The notes under the pieces: model-generated | Told to the model about the DNA's origin: nothing | What the model saw: only the letters and a program-made list of their open reading frames with translations | The model's database searches: none | Origin: Ignavibacteria bacterium | Lineage (GTDB): Bacteria > Bacteroidota > Ignavibacteria > Kapaibacteriales > Kapaibacteriaceae | Direction of reading: 5' to 3' | Assembly (NCBI GenBank): GCA_015709655.1 | Contig: CP054181.1 | Coordinates: 361,262-425,261, forward strand | Length of the DNA: 64,000 nt | Position numbers and translations under genes: made by a program | Part shown: piece by piece, positions 1 to 9,110 of the stretch | How positions within the stretch are numbered: position 1 is the stretch's first letter | How the letters are laid out: each line of letters begins with the position of its first letter

Positions 1-144
1 TTTACGTGGCAGTACACGCTCAACTTGTGCCGACGCCACAGCCACCTGCAGACAGCACCACAGTAGAACGAAACTTCCCCAATACCGCCAAATCACATGC
101 AGTTCCTGTTTATTCAGTAATGGCAATAATAGCATGATAACCAT
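1..144 (-). CDS. N-terminal part of an exported protein, cut by the window edge
   Basis: An open frame begins at ATG 144 (second ATG at 135) and runs off the left edge after 48 codons. It reads as a signal peptide: a polar stretch with Lys, His and Arg, a hydrophobic core (WGSFVLLWCCLQVAVASA), and a likely cleavage after SAQ. It starts 34 bp downstream of the LptA-like gene on the same strand, so the two are probably co-transcribed. Too little is visible to name it. Another envelope or LPS-transport component would fit the position, but that is a guess from context only. Confidence 0.6.
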   Translation of the reverse strand, partial: MVIMLLLPLLNKQELHVIWRYWGSFVLLWCCLQVAVASAQVERVLPRK

Positions 145-178
145 AAGTATGCTATTTAGGTTACCGATCCCCGCAATT

Positions 179-1495
179 TTATTTTCTCTCTGCGGCAGTA
201 CCGTTCAGCAATGGTGGTGTACCTGTGATCCTGCGGTGCTTGAGCTCAAGAATGGGTCTGGGAAGGGGCTTGGGCACGGGAACATCGGTACGCCAGCGAA
301 AATCATTCAAGCGGTAGGGTTCAGGTTTCTGCTGTATCACCGGTTCAGGATGGTGTTCACCTTCAACAGCGCCCAGCCAGAAAACATCACTGAGTTCGTT
401 ATCCCGGGTATAGGCCTTTATTGTGTCTGCCTGGAACAATGCTACTCCATCACCGTTTTCCTGTTCGCCTCCAAAGGTTATCGAGCGGGCATTGCCAACG
501 GCAATAAGCTCACGGAGTTCAGCATCCGTAAAGAGCAACGTGATGTAGTCACTGGCAACCTGATTATACCGGTCTGGTCGTAGCGTGTCCGTCCTGCTAA
601 CAAGGAAAGCCTCACCGGAACCAACCACACGGTCAAGATGTTGCTGCAGTATATGCAGCGTAATGATGTGCGCATACAGTTGTGAGCTGTCTGCCCAGAT
701 TACAGGGTCATGTTCGATTGTGATTACAGAATCGGCTGCGGCATAAGTAATTGAATTCCCTCGTGCTGCCACCGATGCCCCCAGTATTGACGCTCGTCCG
801 CGGGCCGTTATCCTGTTGTCAGCCATGGATCGGTTTAAGGTGTCAGCATCAATCTGCATGGTGTCAGAGCCCCCTTCCTTCCATGTCCATGCCGTTGAAT
901 TCCCTATCAGCCGTGAATATTGCGCCTGCAGGTTATTGTCCAGACTGTCGGCACAGGCAATAAAGCGTGATACGGTATCGATGAGGACAACGTGTCCGGA
1001 TGCTGTGGTGCGGTTTGTACTCCTGTTTAACCAGGCAATGTCAGACCACACAACACCACTGTCATTCCACGCCACTACGCTATCACGAAACACACCAATG
1101 GTTGACTTCATTGCATAGTCACCGGAGCGTGACCGGATGGTACGGTTACCATCAAAAACGGCAATACCGCCCCATGCCGTGGCTATTGAAGTATTCCCGT
1201 CATATTTTGCTTCAGGAGCTTCGATACGCAAATCCTGCTGCCGGATAACGGCTCTGCCCCTAAGCATCACGCTATTCAAGGCCGGGTTATGAATGGCATG
1301 ATCACACGAAACCGTCACATTTCCGTGTCGGAACCGTACATTTCCCCAAAACTCCCGAATACCGTAACCGGGGCCACCCGAGCCAACCAAGCTGTCGGCA
1401 TACTCAAGGATGATTGGTTCGCGCTGGGCTAATGCCGGATGGCAAAGGCTGACGATAACAACAACAAAACAGCAGAAAAGCACACTATGATTCAT
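179..1495 (-). CDS. LptA/OstA-like LPS transport protein
   Basis: A 438-residue exported protein with a signal peptide ending around HPALAQ. The body is a repeating beta-strand pattern typical of OstA/LptA-like domains: phrases such as GNVRFRHGNVTVSCDHAIHN, LRGRAVIRQQ and ASGHVVLIDT recur at about 30-40 residue intervals, like the strands of the LptA jelly roll. In the family, such proteins bridge LPS from the inner to the outer membrane. It is longer than E. coli LptA (about 185 residues), as OstA-like proteins of this supergroup often are. I start it at ATG 1495 and not at 1540, because a TAnnTTTG promoter lies at 1508-1515 and the signal peptide begins at this Met. Confidence 0.7.
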   Translation of the reverse strand: MNHSVLFCCFVVVIVSLCHPALAQREPIILEYADSLVGSGGPGYGIREFWGNVRFRHGNVTVSCDHAIHNPALNSVMLRGRAVIRQQDLRIEAPEAKYDGNTSIATAWGGIAVFDGNRTIRSRSGDYAMKSTIGVFRDSVVAWNDSGVVWSDIAWLNRSTNRTTASGHVVLIDTVSRFIACADSLDNNLQAQYSRLIGNSTAWTWKEGGSDTMQIDADTLNRSMADNRITARGRASILGASVAARGNSITYAAADSVITIEHDPVIWADSSQLYAHIITLHILQQHLDRVVGSGEAFLVSRTDTLRPDRYNQVASDYITLLFTDAELRELIAVGNARSITFGGEQENGDGVALFQADTIKAYTRDNELSDVFWLGAVEGEHHPEPVIQQKPEPYRLNDFRWRTDVPVPKPLPRPILELKHRRITGTPPLLNGTAAERK

Positions 1496-1507
1496 TCGCA
1501 ACACATC

Positions 1508-1515
1508 CAAAACTA
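1508..1515 (-). promoter_or_regulatory. TAGTTTTG -7 element of the LptA-like gene
   Basis: Matches the Bacteroidota -7 consensus TAnnTTTG on the minus strand, with 12 nt between it and ATG 1495. It is back to back with the hflX element at 1528-1535. Confidence 0.55.
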
Positions 1516-1527
1516 CGGTCGGTTTGG

Positions 1528-1535
1528 TAGGTTTG
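1528..1535 (+). promoter_or_regulatory. TAGGTTTG -7 element of hflX
   Basis: Perfect TAnnTTTG match 13 nt before the hflX ATG at 1549. It implies an mRNA leader of only a few bases. Confidence 0.55.
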
Positions 1536-1548
1536 CTCACTCCAGGCT

Positions 1549-2865
1549 ATGACTGCAATTCTTCACGATATTGGAAATGCTCCCCGCGAACGTGCCATCA
1601 TTATTGCCGTGGTACGGAAAGGGGCTGATCCCGACGTGGTTTCGGAGCATCTTGACGAGCTTGAACTACTGCTCGACACGGCGGGTGCCGATGTTGCACT
1701 ACGGATGTATCAGGAACGCGACAGGCCTGACGGTGCAACATGCATCGGAAAGGGTAAGCTGGAAGAACTGCGAGGTCTGATTGACGATGAAAACGTGCAG
1801 ATGGTTGTGTTCGACGACGAGCTGTCACCCGTACAGGTACGGAATCTGGAGAAGGAGCTGAATGTTAAAATCCTCGACCGTACCGGGGTGATCTTGGACA
1901 TCTTTGCTTCGCACGCCAGAAGCCTTGAAAGCAGAACACAGGTAGAGCTGGCCCAGCTCGAATACCTGATGCCACGCCTTACACGGATGTGGACGCACCT
2001 GTCCAAACAGTACGGTGGCGTTGGCACCAAGGGTCCGGGTGAAACCCAGATTGAAACCGACAGGCGCATGTTTCGGACCAGGATACAACGCCTGAAGGAA
2101 AAGCTGGCACAGATCAACGTCCAACGGTCCGTCCAGCGTAAGGGGCGTGAAAACATCACTCGGTGTGCACTGGTGGGTTATACCAATGCCGGGAAAAGCT
2201 CGCTGATGCGTGCGTTAACCAATGCTGATGTGCTGGTAGAAGACAGATTGTTTGCAACGCTCGACACCACGGTGCGGTCCCTTGACCTCCCGTCAGGTAA
2301 AAGAGTCCTGCTATCGGATACTGTTGGCTTTATCCGGAAGCTGCCCCCGCAGTTGGTAGCTTCGTTCAGGACCACCCTGGCAGAAGCGATTGAATCTGAC
2401 ATCATCATCCATGTGGTGGACGCTGCTGCGGGCCATTCTGCTGACCATATCATGGTAGTAAACGAAACGTTAAAAAATATTGGCATCACTCATCATCCCA
2501 CGATTTTGGTATTCAATAAAATTGACTGCATAACTGATCCGTATGCGCTCATGGACCTGCAGGCTTCATACCCCGATGCCGTCTTTACGTCGGCACTAAC
2601 GGGATTTAACCTGGATGCACTTACTGATGCGATTCAGCGCGTTGCAGACACACTCAGCGTTACCCGCACCGTCTGCATCCCATATTCCGATGCTGCCTAT
2701 ATTGCAAAGTTGTACCGCGATTCAGAGGTTTTATTGCGTACCGACGATGAGAACGGAACAACTCTCCAGGTAAAACTTACTCCGGAGATGCTTGCAACGT
2801 TTAATCAGCGATATTCGCAGTATCTGTGTGATCCCGTAATTTGTACTACTCAACCAACTCCCTGA
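1549..2865 (+). CDS. hflX: GTPase HflX
   Basis: Ribosome-associated GTPase that splits or rescues 70S ribosomes under stress. The 438 residues follow the family layout: an N-terminal HflX domain (about 20-115), a linker with the conserved GGVGTKGPGETQIE segment (156-169), then a G domain with P-loop GYTNAGKSS (210-218), switch region FATLDTTVR, G3 DTVGF (257-261) and G4 NKID near 322. It is the first gene of a rightward run (hflX, small membrane protein, recN, HD protein) with gaps of 7-12 bp between the first three. Length and motifs are normal. Confidence 0.95.
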   Translation: MTAILHDIGNAPRERAIIIAVVRKGADPDVVSEHLDELELLLDTAGADVALRMYQERDRPDGATCIGKGKLEELRGLIDDENVQMVVFDDELSPVQVRNLEKELNVKILDRTGVILDIFASHARSLESRTQVELAQLEYLMPRLTRMWTHLSKQYGGVGTKGPGETQIETDRRMFRTRIQRLKEKLAQINVQRSVQRKGRENITRCALVGYTNAGKSSLMRALTNADVLVEDRLFATLDTTVRSLDLPSGKRVLLSDTVGFIRKLPPQLVASFRTTLAEAIESDIIIHVVDAAAGHSADHIMVVNETLKNIGITHHPTILVFNKIDCITDPYALMDLQASYPDAVFTSALTGFNLDALTDAIQRVADTLSVTRTVCIPYSDAAYIAKLYRDSEVLLRTDDENGTTLQVKLTPEMLATFNQRYSQYLCDPVICTTQPTP

Positions 2866-2872
2866 GAATACT

Positions 2873-3037
2873 ATGGCTGCTGTGTGGATTTCATTGTTAA
2901 CGGTTTGTACGTTTGTGCTGACAATTTCTGCTATCGTTATTGGACAGGAAACCCATCCCATTGTTGGCTTTGTATTGTTCGCCGGTATCATTTATGGTGC
3001 AATCAAGCTGTTTCAGCGCAGAATAACCCGCATTTAA
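2873..3037 (+). CDS. 54-residue membrane protein
   Basis: A short frame from ATG 2873 to TAA 3037, 7 bp after hflX and 12 bp before recN. The product has two hydrophobic helices (about 4-24 and 28-46) joined by a polar turn (GQETHP) and ends in a basic tail (QRRITRI), which suggests two membrane spans with both ends in the cytoplasm. The gap would otherwise be an unusually long empty space within a tight operon. I recognise no family. The evidence is context, clean membrane topology and an intact frame. Confidence 0.6.
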   Translation: MAAVWISLLTVCTFVLTISAIVIGQETHPIVGFVLFAGIIYGAIKLFQRRITRI

Positions 3038-3049
3038 ATATGTTGCGTT

Positions 3050-4708
3050 ATGCTTCAGAGTCTTTCCGTACGCAACTTTGCTCTTATTGACCATATCGAG
3101 TTGGAGTTTTCGGCCGGCTTTACGGCCTTTATCGGTGAAACAGGTGCGGGAAAAAGCATCATTATTGACGCACTGCTCTGCGCACTGGGTGAACGGACAT
3201 CGCCCGATACTGTGCGAGTAGGACAGAAGAAAGCTGTTGTTGAAGCAGTGTTTCGGGTTGGCACATTTCCGGTTGTTGAAGAATTTCTGCGCAACAACGA
3301 ACTCGATTCACAGGGAGAATCGGTTATTACACGCCGTGAAATTACCGCAACCTCATCACGGTGTTTTATCAATGATACTCCTGTGCAGGCCGCGGTCATG
3401 CGAGCATTTGGCAACATCGTGATGGAGTTTCATGGTCAGCACGATACCCAGGGTTTGCTCAGCCCTCAGCACCATACCAGCATCCTGGATGAGTTTGCAC
3501 TGCACGAAGCATTGTTAGAGTCAATGTATGTGGCTTGGGAAGCAGCGCAATCCGCAAAGCGTAGTGTTGCCGGGCTGGAGCAGCTCAAGCAGGATGCCGA
3601 CAGAGTTCGTTTGAGCTGTACCGAAATTATCGAGCACATTGGTGCTATAGCTCCCGTACCAGGAGAAACCGAAGAACTTGAAGCAGTTTTAAACAAACTC
3701 GAACACAGAGAACACATCGTCAGCCTTGCTGCCGGTGCAAAAGAAGCCCTTGACGGGGATGCCGGCTCGGCTGCATCATCGCTGCACACCGCTATCGAAC
3801 ATCTTACGCGGCTGAGTGACTTCGATACTCGCATTGCCGAAATGATGCCCGAATTGCAATCGGCTCTCACCAGCTGCAGGGAAACAGCTGGTTTACTTTC
3901 CGACATTGTGGAGGGTCTTGAACTTAACCCTGCTCTTATCGAACAGCAGCGAAACCGCTTGGCAGTACTGCAACGTCTGGTCCGGCGGTACGGCTCTGTA
4001 CCGGAGGCACTTGCATTGCTGCAGGAAGCCGAATCAAAGCTTGAGGTGCTTGCAGACGTAGATCAGCAGCTTGCCGATGCAAATGTTCTCTATCGTGAGA
4101 AGTTGGCCGAAGCAGCCCGGGCTGCAAAAAAACTGAGTACATCGCGGCAGAAAGCAGCAAGGAAACTATCGGCCATCCTCACCACAATGGTACAACAAAT
4201 GGGAATGACCTCTGCCACTGCTACCGTATCCCTCACGGAGTCGGCACTTGGCCGAAGTGGAAGCGACACAGTTGAATTCCTGCTGGCACCTACGGCTACA
4301 GAGCAGCCCAAACCCATACGCCGCACCGCATCAGGCGGTGAACTGTCGCGATACATGCTGGCGTTAAAATCGGCGCTCGCCGGCAGTCAGGCCGTTGGCA
4401 CCATCGTGTTTGACGAGATTGATACCGGTATCAGCGGCAAGGTTGCACGCCACGTAGGTCACCTTATACGACAACTGTCCGCAACAACCCAAATGATCTG
4501 TATCACTCACCTGCCTCAGATCGCATCGCTTGCACATAACCTGATTCGGGTATCAAAACACGAAGGTACTGTGGAGACAACTGTAACTGCAGAATCAATT
4601 CACGGCAGCGACGCCGAGGTTGAAGTAGCCCGCTTACTGAGCGGTACCACTGTTACCGAAACAGCATTGCAGAGCGCACGCGAGTTGATTGCTGCAACCG
4701 ATCAATAG
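3050..4708 (+). CDS. recN: DNA repair protein RecN
   Basis: SMC-like ATPase acting in double-strand break repair. The 552 residues carry the N-terminal Walker A GETGAGKS (29-36), a central coiled coil (about 150-370, Glu/Leu/Ala rich), the ABC-type signature GGELSRYMLALKSAL, and a Walker B in the IVFDEIDTGISG segment, followed by the ITHLPQIAS switch. Start ATG 3050 gives the usual MLQSLSVRNFALID beginning. The 3' end touches the next frame. Normal family length. Confidence 0.96.
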   Translation: MLQSLSVRNFALIDHIELEFSAGFTAFIGETGAGKSIIIDALLCALGERTSPDTVRVGQKKAVVEAVFRVGTFPVVEEFLRNNELDSQGESVITRREITATSSRCFINDTPVQAAVMRAFGNIVMEFHGQHDTQGLLSPQHHTSILDEFALHEALLESMYVAWEAAQSAKRSVAGLEQLKQDADRVRLSCTEIIEHIGAIAPVPGETEELEAVLNKLEHREHIVSLAAGAKEALDGDAGSAASSLHTAIEHLTRLSDFDTRIAEMMPELQSALTSCRETAGLLSDIVEGLELNPALIEQQRNRLAVLQRLVRRYGSVPEALALLQEAESKLEVLADVDQQLADANVLYREKLAEAARAAKKLSTSRQKAARKLSAILTTMVQQMGMTSATATVSLTESALGRSGSDTVEFLLAPTATEQPKPIRRTASGGELSRYMLALKSALAGSQAVGTIVFDEIDTGISGKVARHVGHLIRQLSATTQMICITHLPQIASLAHNLIRVSKHEGTVETTVTAESIHGSDAEVEVARLLSGTTVTETALQSARELIAATDQ

Positions 4709-4758
4709 TGCAAATAAGTCAAGAAACGGTTATTTTGCCGTACGTCAAGTGCAACACT

Positions 4759-5379
4759 ATGCTAAGGCCGGAACATCAATCATATAATCAAAAGGGGCTA
4801 AGCATTCACGAGCTCGCTGCCCGTTTAACTGAACGCGGCAGACTGCTTGCTACCAACAGGGTCCTGGACGCATACGAAATGGCGCGTAGCGTTCATGAAC
4901 ACCAAACCCGTAATGACGGGACGGCATACTTTAATCACTGTGCCCGTACGGCCCTGATTTTAATGGACGAGCTGGGATTGTTTGACGAAGACATGCTGAT
5001 CTCGGCCTTCCTGCATGATGTTCTGGAAGATAGTGACACCATCACCCGTGGAGTCCTTGAATACAATTTCGGCGGATATGTTGCATACGTTGTTGAAACC
5101 CTGACTAAGGACCTTAATCGCGCGACTCTTGACCCCGACAAGGTTGACCTGGAATTTGTAGAAAGACTGCGTACGGCCAGCGATGACTGCCTGACCATCA
5201 AACTTGCCGCACGACTTGACAATATCCGATGCCTGAGCTTTAACCTGAAACGCAATCCGCTGGTGTACCTGCGAAACACGCTGGAACGCTACGTTCCACT
5301 GTCCGAACAGTCATCGAATTTACATGTAAAAAAACTTGCCGACGCGATCCGTCAGGAAGCAAACAAGTTTCTGGGGTAG
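4759..5379 (+). CDS. SpoT-like HD-domain protein (alarmone hydrolase family, altered metal site)
   Basis: A 206-residue stand-alone HD domain resembling the hydrolase half of RelA/SpoT and the small alarmone hydrolases: HEHQTRNDGTAYFNH matches the first His region, SAFLHDVLEDSDT is the HD motif, and FGGYVAYVVETLTKD aligns with the FGxxVAxLVxGVTK segment. There is no synthetase, TGS or ACT domain. The final metal ligand of the family, the first Asp of the usual KLADRLHN, is Ala here (KLAARLDN), so hydrolysis may be lost or changed. A GTG at 4708 overlapping the recN stop would give a longer form. I prefer ATG 4759 because the extra residues do not look like the family. Confidence 0.75.
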   Translation: MLRPEHQSYNQKGLSIHELAARLTERGRLLATNRVLDAYEMARSVHEHQTRNDGTAYFNHCARTALILMDELGLFDEDMLISAFLHDVLEDSDTITRGVLEYNFGGYVAYVVETLTKDLNRATLDPDKVDLEFVERLRTASDDCLTIKLAARLDNIRCLSFNLKRNPLVYLRNTLERYVPLSEQSSNLHVKKLADAIRQEANKFLG

Positions 5380-5403
5380 GCAGGAATTAATAATGGATCG
5401 GTG

Positions 5404-6561
5404 CTATTGGTCTCGCTGCACCGTAAGACTGTTTTTCACGGGAACGGCAATCACAAAGCCAAGGGTAACAAGAAGCATTGTTACAATTACGGCCAGGAGC
5501 CTTGGCGGCGACGATCGCTTCTTGGGCGGTACGGCAACATCCAGGACTACCAAACTCGGGATATCACGCGCCTCCTGAATAACCTGCTCCATACGCTGCG
5601 TTTCAAGGTACACATTAATCTGTTCCTTTATCTTCAGGTCACGTAGCAGATTGGTATAGGTTCGTGTTAAGGCAGGAACCTTGTTGAACGGAATCGAAAA
5701 CTCATCTCCCTGCACCAAGCCTCCCTTCTGAACTTTGTCATATTGGCTCTTCAGTGTCGAGATTTTCTTTTCCAGATATTCAATTTGCGGAGAATTTCGC
5801 GCAAAGTCCTGCTTTGCCAACGACAATTCGAGTTCAGCCGTTGCCAACTCAGTTCCGATTGTAACAGCGTTATTAACCAATGCTACCATCTGCTCGTCAA
5901 GAGCTATTACCTTGTTTTCAGTTTGAAATTCCTGTTTCTTCCCTTGCAGGGAGTCAATCTCCAGCTTCGTCCGGGCAAGAACACGCTCGATGTACGCACG
6001 GGTTGTCCGTGCCTTCGTCGTGGCCCGATCCCGGTTCAGTTTGTCAAGCACCTGGCGCGCTGCATTTGCAATCCGTGCCGATGCTTCACGGGCCTGCTCG
6101 GCGGTACCATTTAAAAGCGGAAGCCAGGCCGAAGCCACTTCCACCGTAATAACAACACTGCCCGTTTTTCTGGTTTCAACATCCATGTGGTCCTGGATGT
6201 TCTCCACAATCTCGTCACGGGTAAGTCCGGCGAACAGTTCACTGTCCGTGAGCTTTAAACTGTCCACCACCTTTTCTACCAGCGATCGTGACTGTAGAAG
6301 CTCCGCATAAACCAGCGACTGCTTTGAGCTGCCACTCATCGAACCAAGACTTAACGGGCTGGACTGCAGCAAGGCAGACAAGCCGGTGGTGGTTTCCTTT
6401 TCGTCCGACGGCATAATCGAGGTGTACGATCTGTAACGGTACGGAACAAAAAGCGTAACCAGTAATACAACGCCAACAGCAACGGCGCAAACACGCCAGT
6501 ATAAACAGAATGATGCTCTATACGCTGAAGCCAATGAGTTGTCAGGTTTGATTGATGCCAT
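5404..6561 (-). CDS. Wzz-type chain-length/polysaccharide co-polymerase
   Basis: Inner-membrane partner of an exopolysaccharide or O-antigen export route. It has the Wzz layout: an N-terminal transmembrane helix (about 21-43), a periplasmic coiled-coil segment rich in Lys/Glu/Gln (about 150-300), a segment resembling the GNVR domain near 310-350 (TRTYTNLLRDLKIKEQINVY), the Pro-rich VAVPPKKRSSPPR and a closing transmembrane helix (about 362-380). No C-terminal tyrosine kinase domain is attached. It starts 1 bp after the Wza-type gene ends, so the two form an operon. No glycosyltransferases lie nearby, so the polymer cannot be guessed. Confidence 0.88.
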   Translation of the reverse strand: MASIKPDNSLASAYRASFCLYWRVCAVAVGVVLLVTLFVPYRYRSYTSIMPSDEKETTTGLSALLQSSPLSLGSMSGSSKQSLVYAELLQSRSLVEKVVDSLKLTDSELFAGLTRDEIVENIQDHMDVETRKTGSVVITVEVASAWLPLLNGTAEQAREASARIANAARQVLDKLNRDRATTKARTTRAYIERVLARTKLEIDSLQGKKQEFQTENKVIALDEQMVALVNNAVTIGTELATAELELSLAKQDFARNSPQIEYLEKKISTLKSQYDKVQKGGLVQGDEFSIPFNKVPALTRTYTNLLRDLKIKEQINVYLETQRMEQVIQEARDIPSLVVLDVAVPPKKRSSPPRLLAVIVTMLLVTLGFVIAVPVKNSLTVQRDQ

Positions 6562-6562
6562 C

Positions 6563-8218
6563 TTACTGCAGCCTTACAATGGTAAGTACAACACCAACAA
6601 TCGTTACTAACTGAGCAGCTATCGTCAATGCCTGGGTAAAGACGTCAATAAACTTAATTTCCGGTTCATCCAGTACCAGAATATTATCACCGGGTTCAAG
6701 CGTGTAGTTTTCCGAGTCTGCCGGAAACTGATCACCTTTTACCTTGATAACCAGCGTTGCGTCCATATCTGCTCTGAAACCATAGCCCCCTGCCAGATTA
6801 ATATAGTCCAGATACTTTAGACCTGGCTGATACATAATCCGGCCTGGACGGCGAACAGACCCCGAAACATTGATATAAACATTTCGGATGGGAACCAGAA
6901 TACTGTCATGATTTCGCATCACAGGGTCATTATCATGGTTCCCGCGAAGGAAAAGATCGGGGAAGCTAACAGACATCACACCTTTCACTTCCCGGCTCTT
7001 GGTACGATAGTACTGAAGTTCACCCTTGCTCATTTCCGATGGCGGGAGTGGTTTAAGACGCTCATATTCCTTATCCTCTATCTTCATTTCGCTCACGCGG
7101 ATAACCACGGCGTCTTCAAGTGAGGCTTGTTCTGTAAAGCCCCCTGCCATCCGGATCACGTCAGTCAGCCGCGTTACGTTGGGAATAATGGCAAATCGAC
7201 CGGGATACACCACTTCACCGTCAACCACAACCTCTGCCCGTTCGTTCCACTTCGGGATTGCCCGTACGTACACCCTGTCACCGGTATGGAGTGCGATATC
7301 GCCGGGAAGAGAGGTGTCACTGAACTGCAGGTCGCGCCACTGTGTAAGATCAAGATAAATTTCGTCGTAGTCCTGGCCTTGCGGACGCATCCGTACCACC
7401 ACAACTGAGTCCAGGCGTGCCGATGCCAGAAGCCCGCCGGCCATTCGTATCAGTGTTGACAGAGAGTCACCGGGCATATACAGATACTCGCCCTGCGCCA
7501 CCACTTCGCCTGAAATACTGATCACGTCCTTTGTATTACGCAGCGGTACAACAATTCTGTCCCCTCCCTGCACGGTGGGGTTGGCTTCACTGTACCCATA
7601 GGCAAGGAACCGCTGCAAGTCTACGTACTCCGGCTCACTGGTTCCCTCTCGAATGAGCATAATGCCTCGGATTGCACCGGTATCAAGAATACCTCCGGCA
7701 CGTTCAATAACATCAAAAACATGGTCGGCCGGCGTAGCAACAACAACCGATGGCATGGCAACAGCACCAAGGACGTACACCTTAAACTGCCTGAGACGTT
7801 GCAGCGACACATCAACGGAGGCTCCGGCGTAAATTTTACCGGCTGCCTCACGAACCGCCTTCTTGGCACTGTCAAGCGTTACATCTTTAACATTGATAAC
7901 GGCAACACCCGGTATCACCAGGTTACCTTCTGAGCTGACTGCAATGGAGTAATGGAGTGGTGAAATCGTCCCGATTGAGATGCTTACCACATCACCGGCA
8001 CCAATCCGGTACTCCTTGGGATTAACTTCTCGCGTTAGAAGTCCAACCGACGATTCAGCCAGCTTTATACCTTTTTCGGTATTGGTGGTGTCGTATTCAT
8101 ACGGACCCTTGGGAATAAATCTCGGCTTGGTAAAGGTAGAGCCCCTTTGTGCACTGGCGAACGAGACAACACCAATAAACAAGATTACGATAAGAGCTGA
8201 AATACGATTCTGCTTCAT
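6563..8218 (-). CDS. Wza-type polysaccharide export protein with SLBB domains
   Basis: Outer-membrane or periplasmic polysaccharide export protein, 551 residues. A signal peptide (MKQNRISALIVILF..., cleaved near SFASAQ) precedes the polysaccharide export domain (YRIGAGDVVSISIG) and several SLBB beta-grasp repeats, recognisable by the recurring IRMAGG / INLAGG signature. A hydrophobic C-terminal helix (LTIAAQLVTIVGVVLTIV) ends the protein, a variant common in Bacteroidota relatives. The start is ATG 8218: a TATTTTTG element sits 7 nt before it, and a start further upstream would run into the divergent gene. Confidence 0.9.
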   Translation of the reverse strand: MKQNRISALIVILFIGVVSFASAQRGSTFTKPRFIPKGPYEYDTTNTEKGIKLAESSVGLLTREVNPKEYRIGAGDVVSISIGTISPLHYSIAVSSEGNLVIPGVAVINVKDVTLDSAKKAVREAAGKIYAGASVDVSLQRLRQFKVYVLGAVAMPSVVVATPADHVFDVIERAGGILDTGAIRGIMLIREGTSEPEYVDLQRFLAYGYSEANPTVQGGDRIVVPLRNTKDVISISGEVVAQGEYLYMPGDSLSTLIRMAGGLLASARLDSVVVVRMRPQGQDYDEIYLDLTQWRDLQFSDTSLPGDIALHTGDRVYVRAIPKWNERAEVVVDGEVVYPGRFAIIPNVTRLTDVIRMAGGFTEQASLEDAVVIRVSEMKIEDKEYERLKPLPPSEMSKGELQYYRTKSREVKGVMSVSFPDLFLRGNHDNDPVMRNHDSILVPIRNVYINVSGSVRRPGRIMYQPGLKYLDYINLAGGYGFRADMDATLVIKVKGDQFPADSENYTLEPGDNILVLDEPEIKFIDVFTQALTIAAQLVTIVGVVLTIVRLQ

Positions 8219-8225
8219 GAAGGTG

Positions 8226-8233
8226 CAAAAATA
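8226..8233 (-). promoter_or_regulatory. TATTTTTG -7 element of the wza/wzz operon
   Basis: Perfect TAnnTTTG on the minus strand, 7 nt before ATG 8218, implying a leaderless or nearly leaderless transcript. Confidence 0.55.
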
Positions 8234-8275
8234 CGTGATTTTAGTACCAATGATGTTATGAAGGCCGGAGCACTG

Positions 8276-8283
8276 TAGCTTTG
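8276..8283 (+). promoter_or_regulatory. TAGCTTTG -7 element of the inositol monophosphatase gene
   Basis: Perfect TAnnTTTG, 6 nt before ATG 8290, divergent from the element at 8226-8233. Transcription would begin at or next to the start codon. Confidence 0.55.
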
Positions 8284-8289
8284 CAACGC

Positions 8290-9069
8290 ATGGAACAGAC
8301 ACTGACTTCATCCGTAGAGGCGATCATCAAAAAGGCGGGCAAGATCCTGAGTGATGGCTTTGGGACAGCATTTTCGGTACGCAACAAGCAGGGAGTGCAC
8401 AACCTTGTCACCGAGTATGATGTGCGCGTGGAAGAGTTCCTGTTTACCGAGCTCTCAAACCTGGTTCCCGGAAGCGGCTTCATTGGCGAGGAAGGGTCAG
8501 GCAGCAATGCCCGGAACTCATGTACCTGGGTTGTTGACCCGCTTGACGGAACGGTGAATTTTGCCCATGGAATACCGATTTTCTGCGTGAGTATTGCTGC
8601 GGTTATTGATGGTCATATTTCGCTGGGCGTTATACACCAGCCAATAGTCCATGAATTGTTCACTGCGGTAAGGGGTAAGGGGGCTATGCTAAATGGAACT
8701 CCGATCCGGGTATCAGACACAACCACGCTGCCTGAGAGTATGTTGGTTACCGGCTTCCCATACAATGTTGCCGACGATCCGCTGAACTGCATCGAACAGC
8801 TATCTGCTGTCCTGCGCATGGGCATTCCCATCCGGCGTCTGGGGTCGGCGGCTCTCGACCTGGCCTACACTGCCGCCGGACGATTCGACGGCTTCTGGGA
8901 AGCCAGACTGAATACATGGGATATGGCAGCCGGCGTCCTCCTGGTAACGGAAGCAGGCGGAACGGTTACCCATTACGACGGAATCCCCTTCGTGCTTTCG
9001 GATAACAGCATCGTTGCAACGAACGGACACATTCACGCGGCTCTCATTGAACACCTGCAAACTGTATAA
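8290..9069 (+). CDS. Inositol monophosphatase family protein (SuhB-like)
   Basis: Mg-dependent sugar- or inositol-phosphate phosphatase. The 259 residues contain the family's metal-binding sites in order: GEEGSG (about 66-71), the signature DPLDGTVNF (83-91), and WDMAAGVLLVTEAGG near the C-terminus. Substrate cannot be fixed from sequence: family members hydrolyse inositol-1-phosphate, histidinol phosphate or PAP, and SuhB also acts in transcription antitermination. I start at ATG 8290, next to the TAGCTTTG element. A TTG nine bases upstream would lie inside that element. dapF follows after 41 bp. Confidence 0.88.
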   Translation: MEQTLTSSVEAIIKKAGKILSDGFGTAFSVRNKQGVHNLVTEYDVRVEEFLFTELSNLVPGSGFIGEEGSGSNARNSCTWVVDPLDGTVNFAHGIPIFCVSIAAVIDGHISLGVIHQPIVHELFTAVRGKGAMLNGTPIRVSDTTTLPESMLVTGFPYNVADDPLNCIEQLSAVLRMGIPIRRLGSAALDLAYTAAGRFDGFWEARLNTWDMAAGVLLVTEAGGTVTHYDGIPFVLSDNSIVATNGHIHAALIEHLQTV

Positions 9070-9110
9070 CGGTATTTGTTTTATCTCAGCGCTATGGCGC
9101 CCTACCAACA

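Noticed and set aside
4708-5379. Full-length RelA/SpoT synthetase-hydrolase
   Set aside because: Only the HD hydrolase-like domain is present. No synthetase, TGS or ACT domain.
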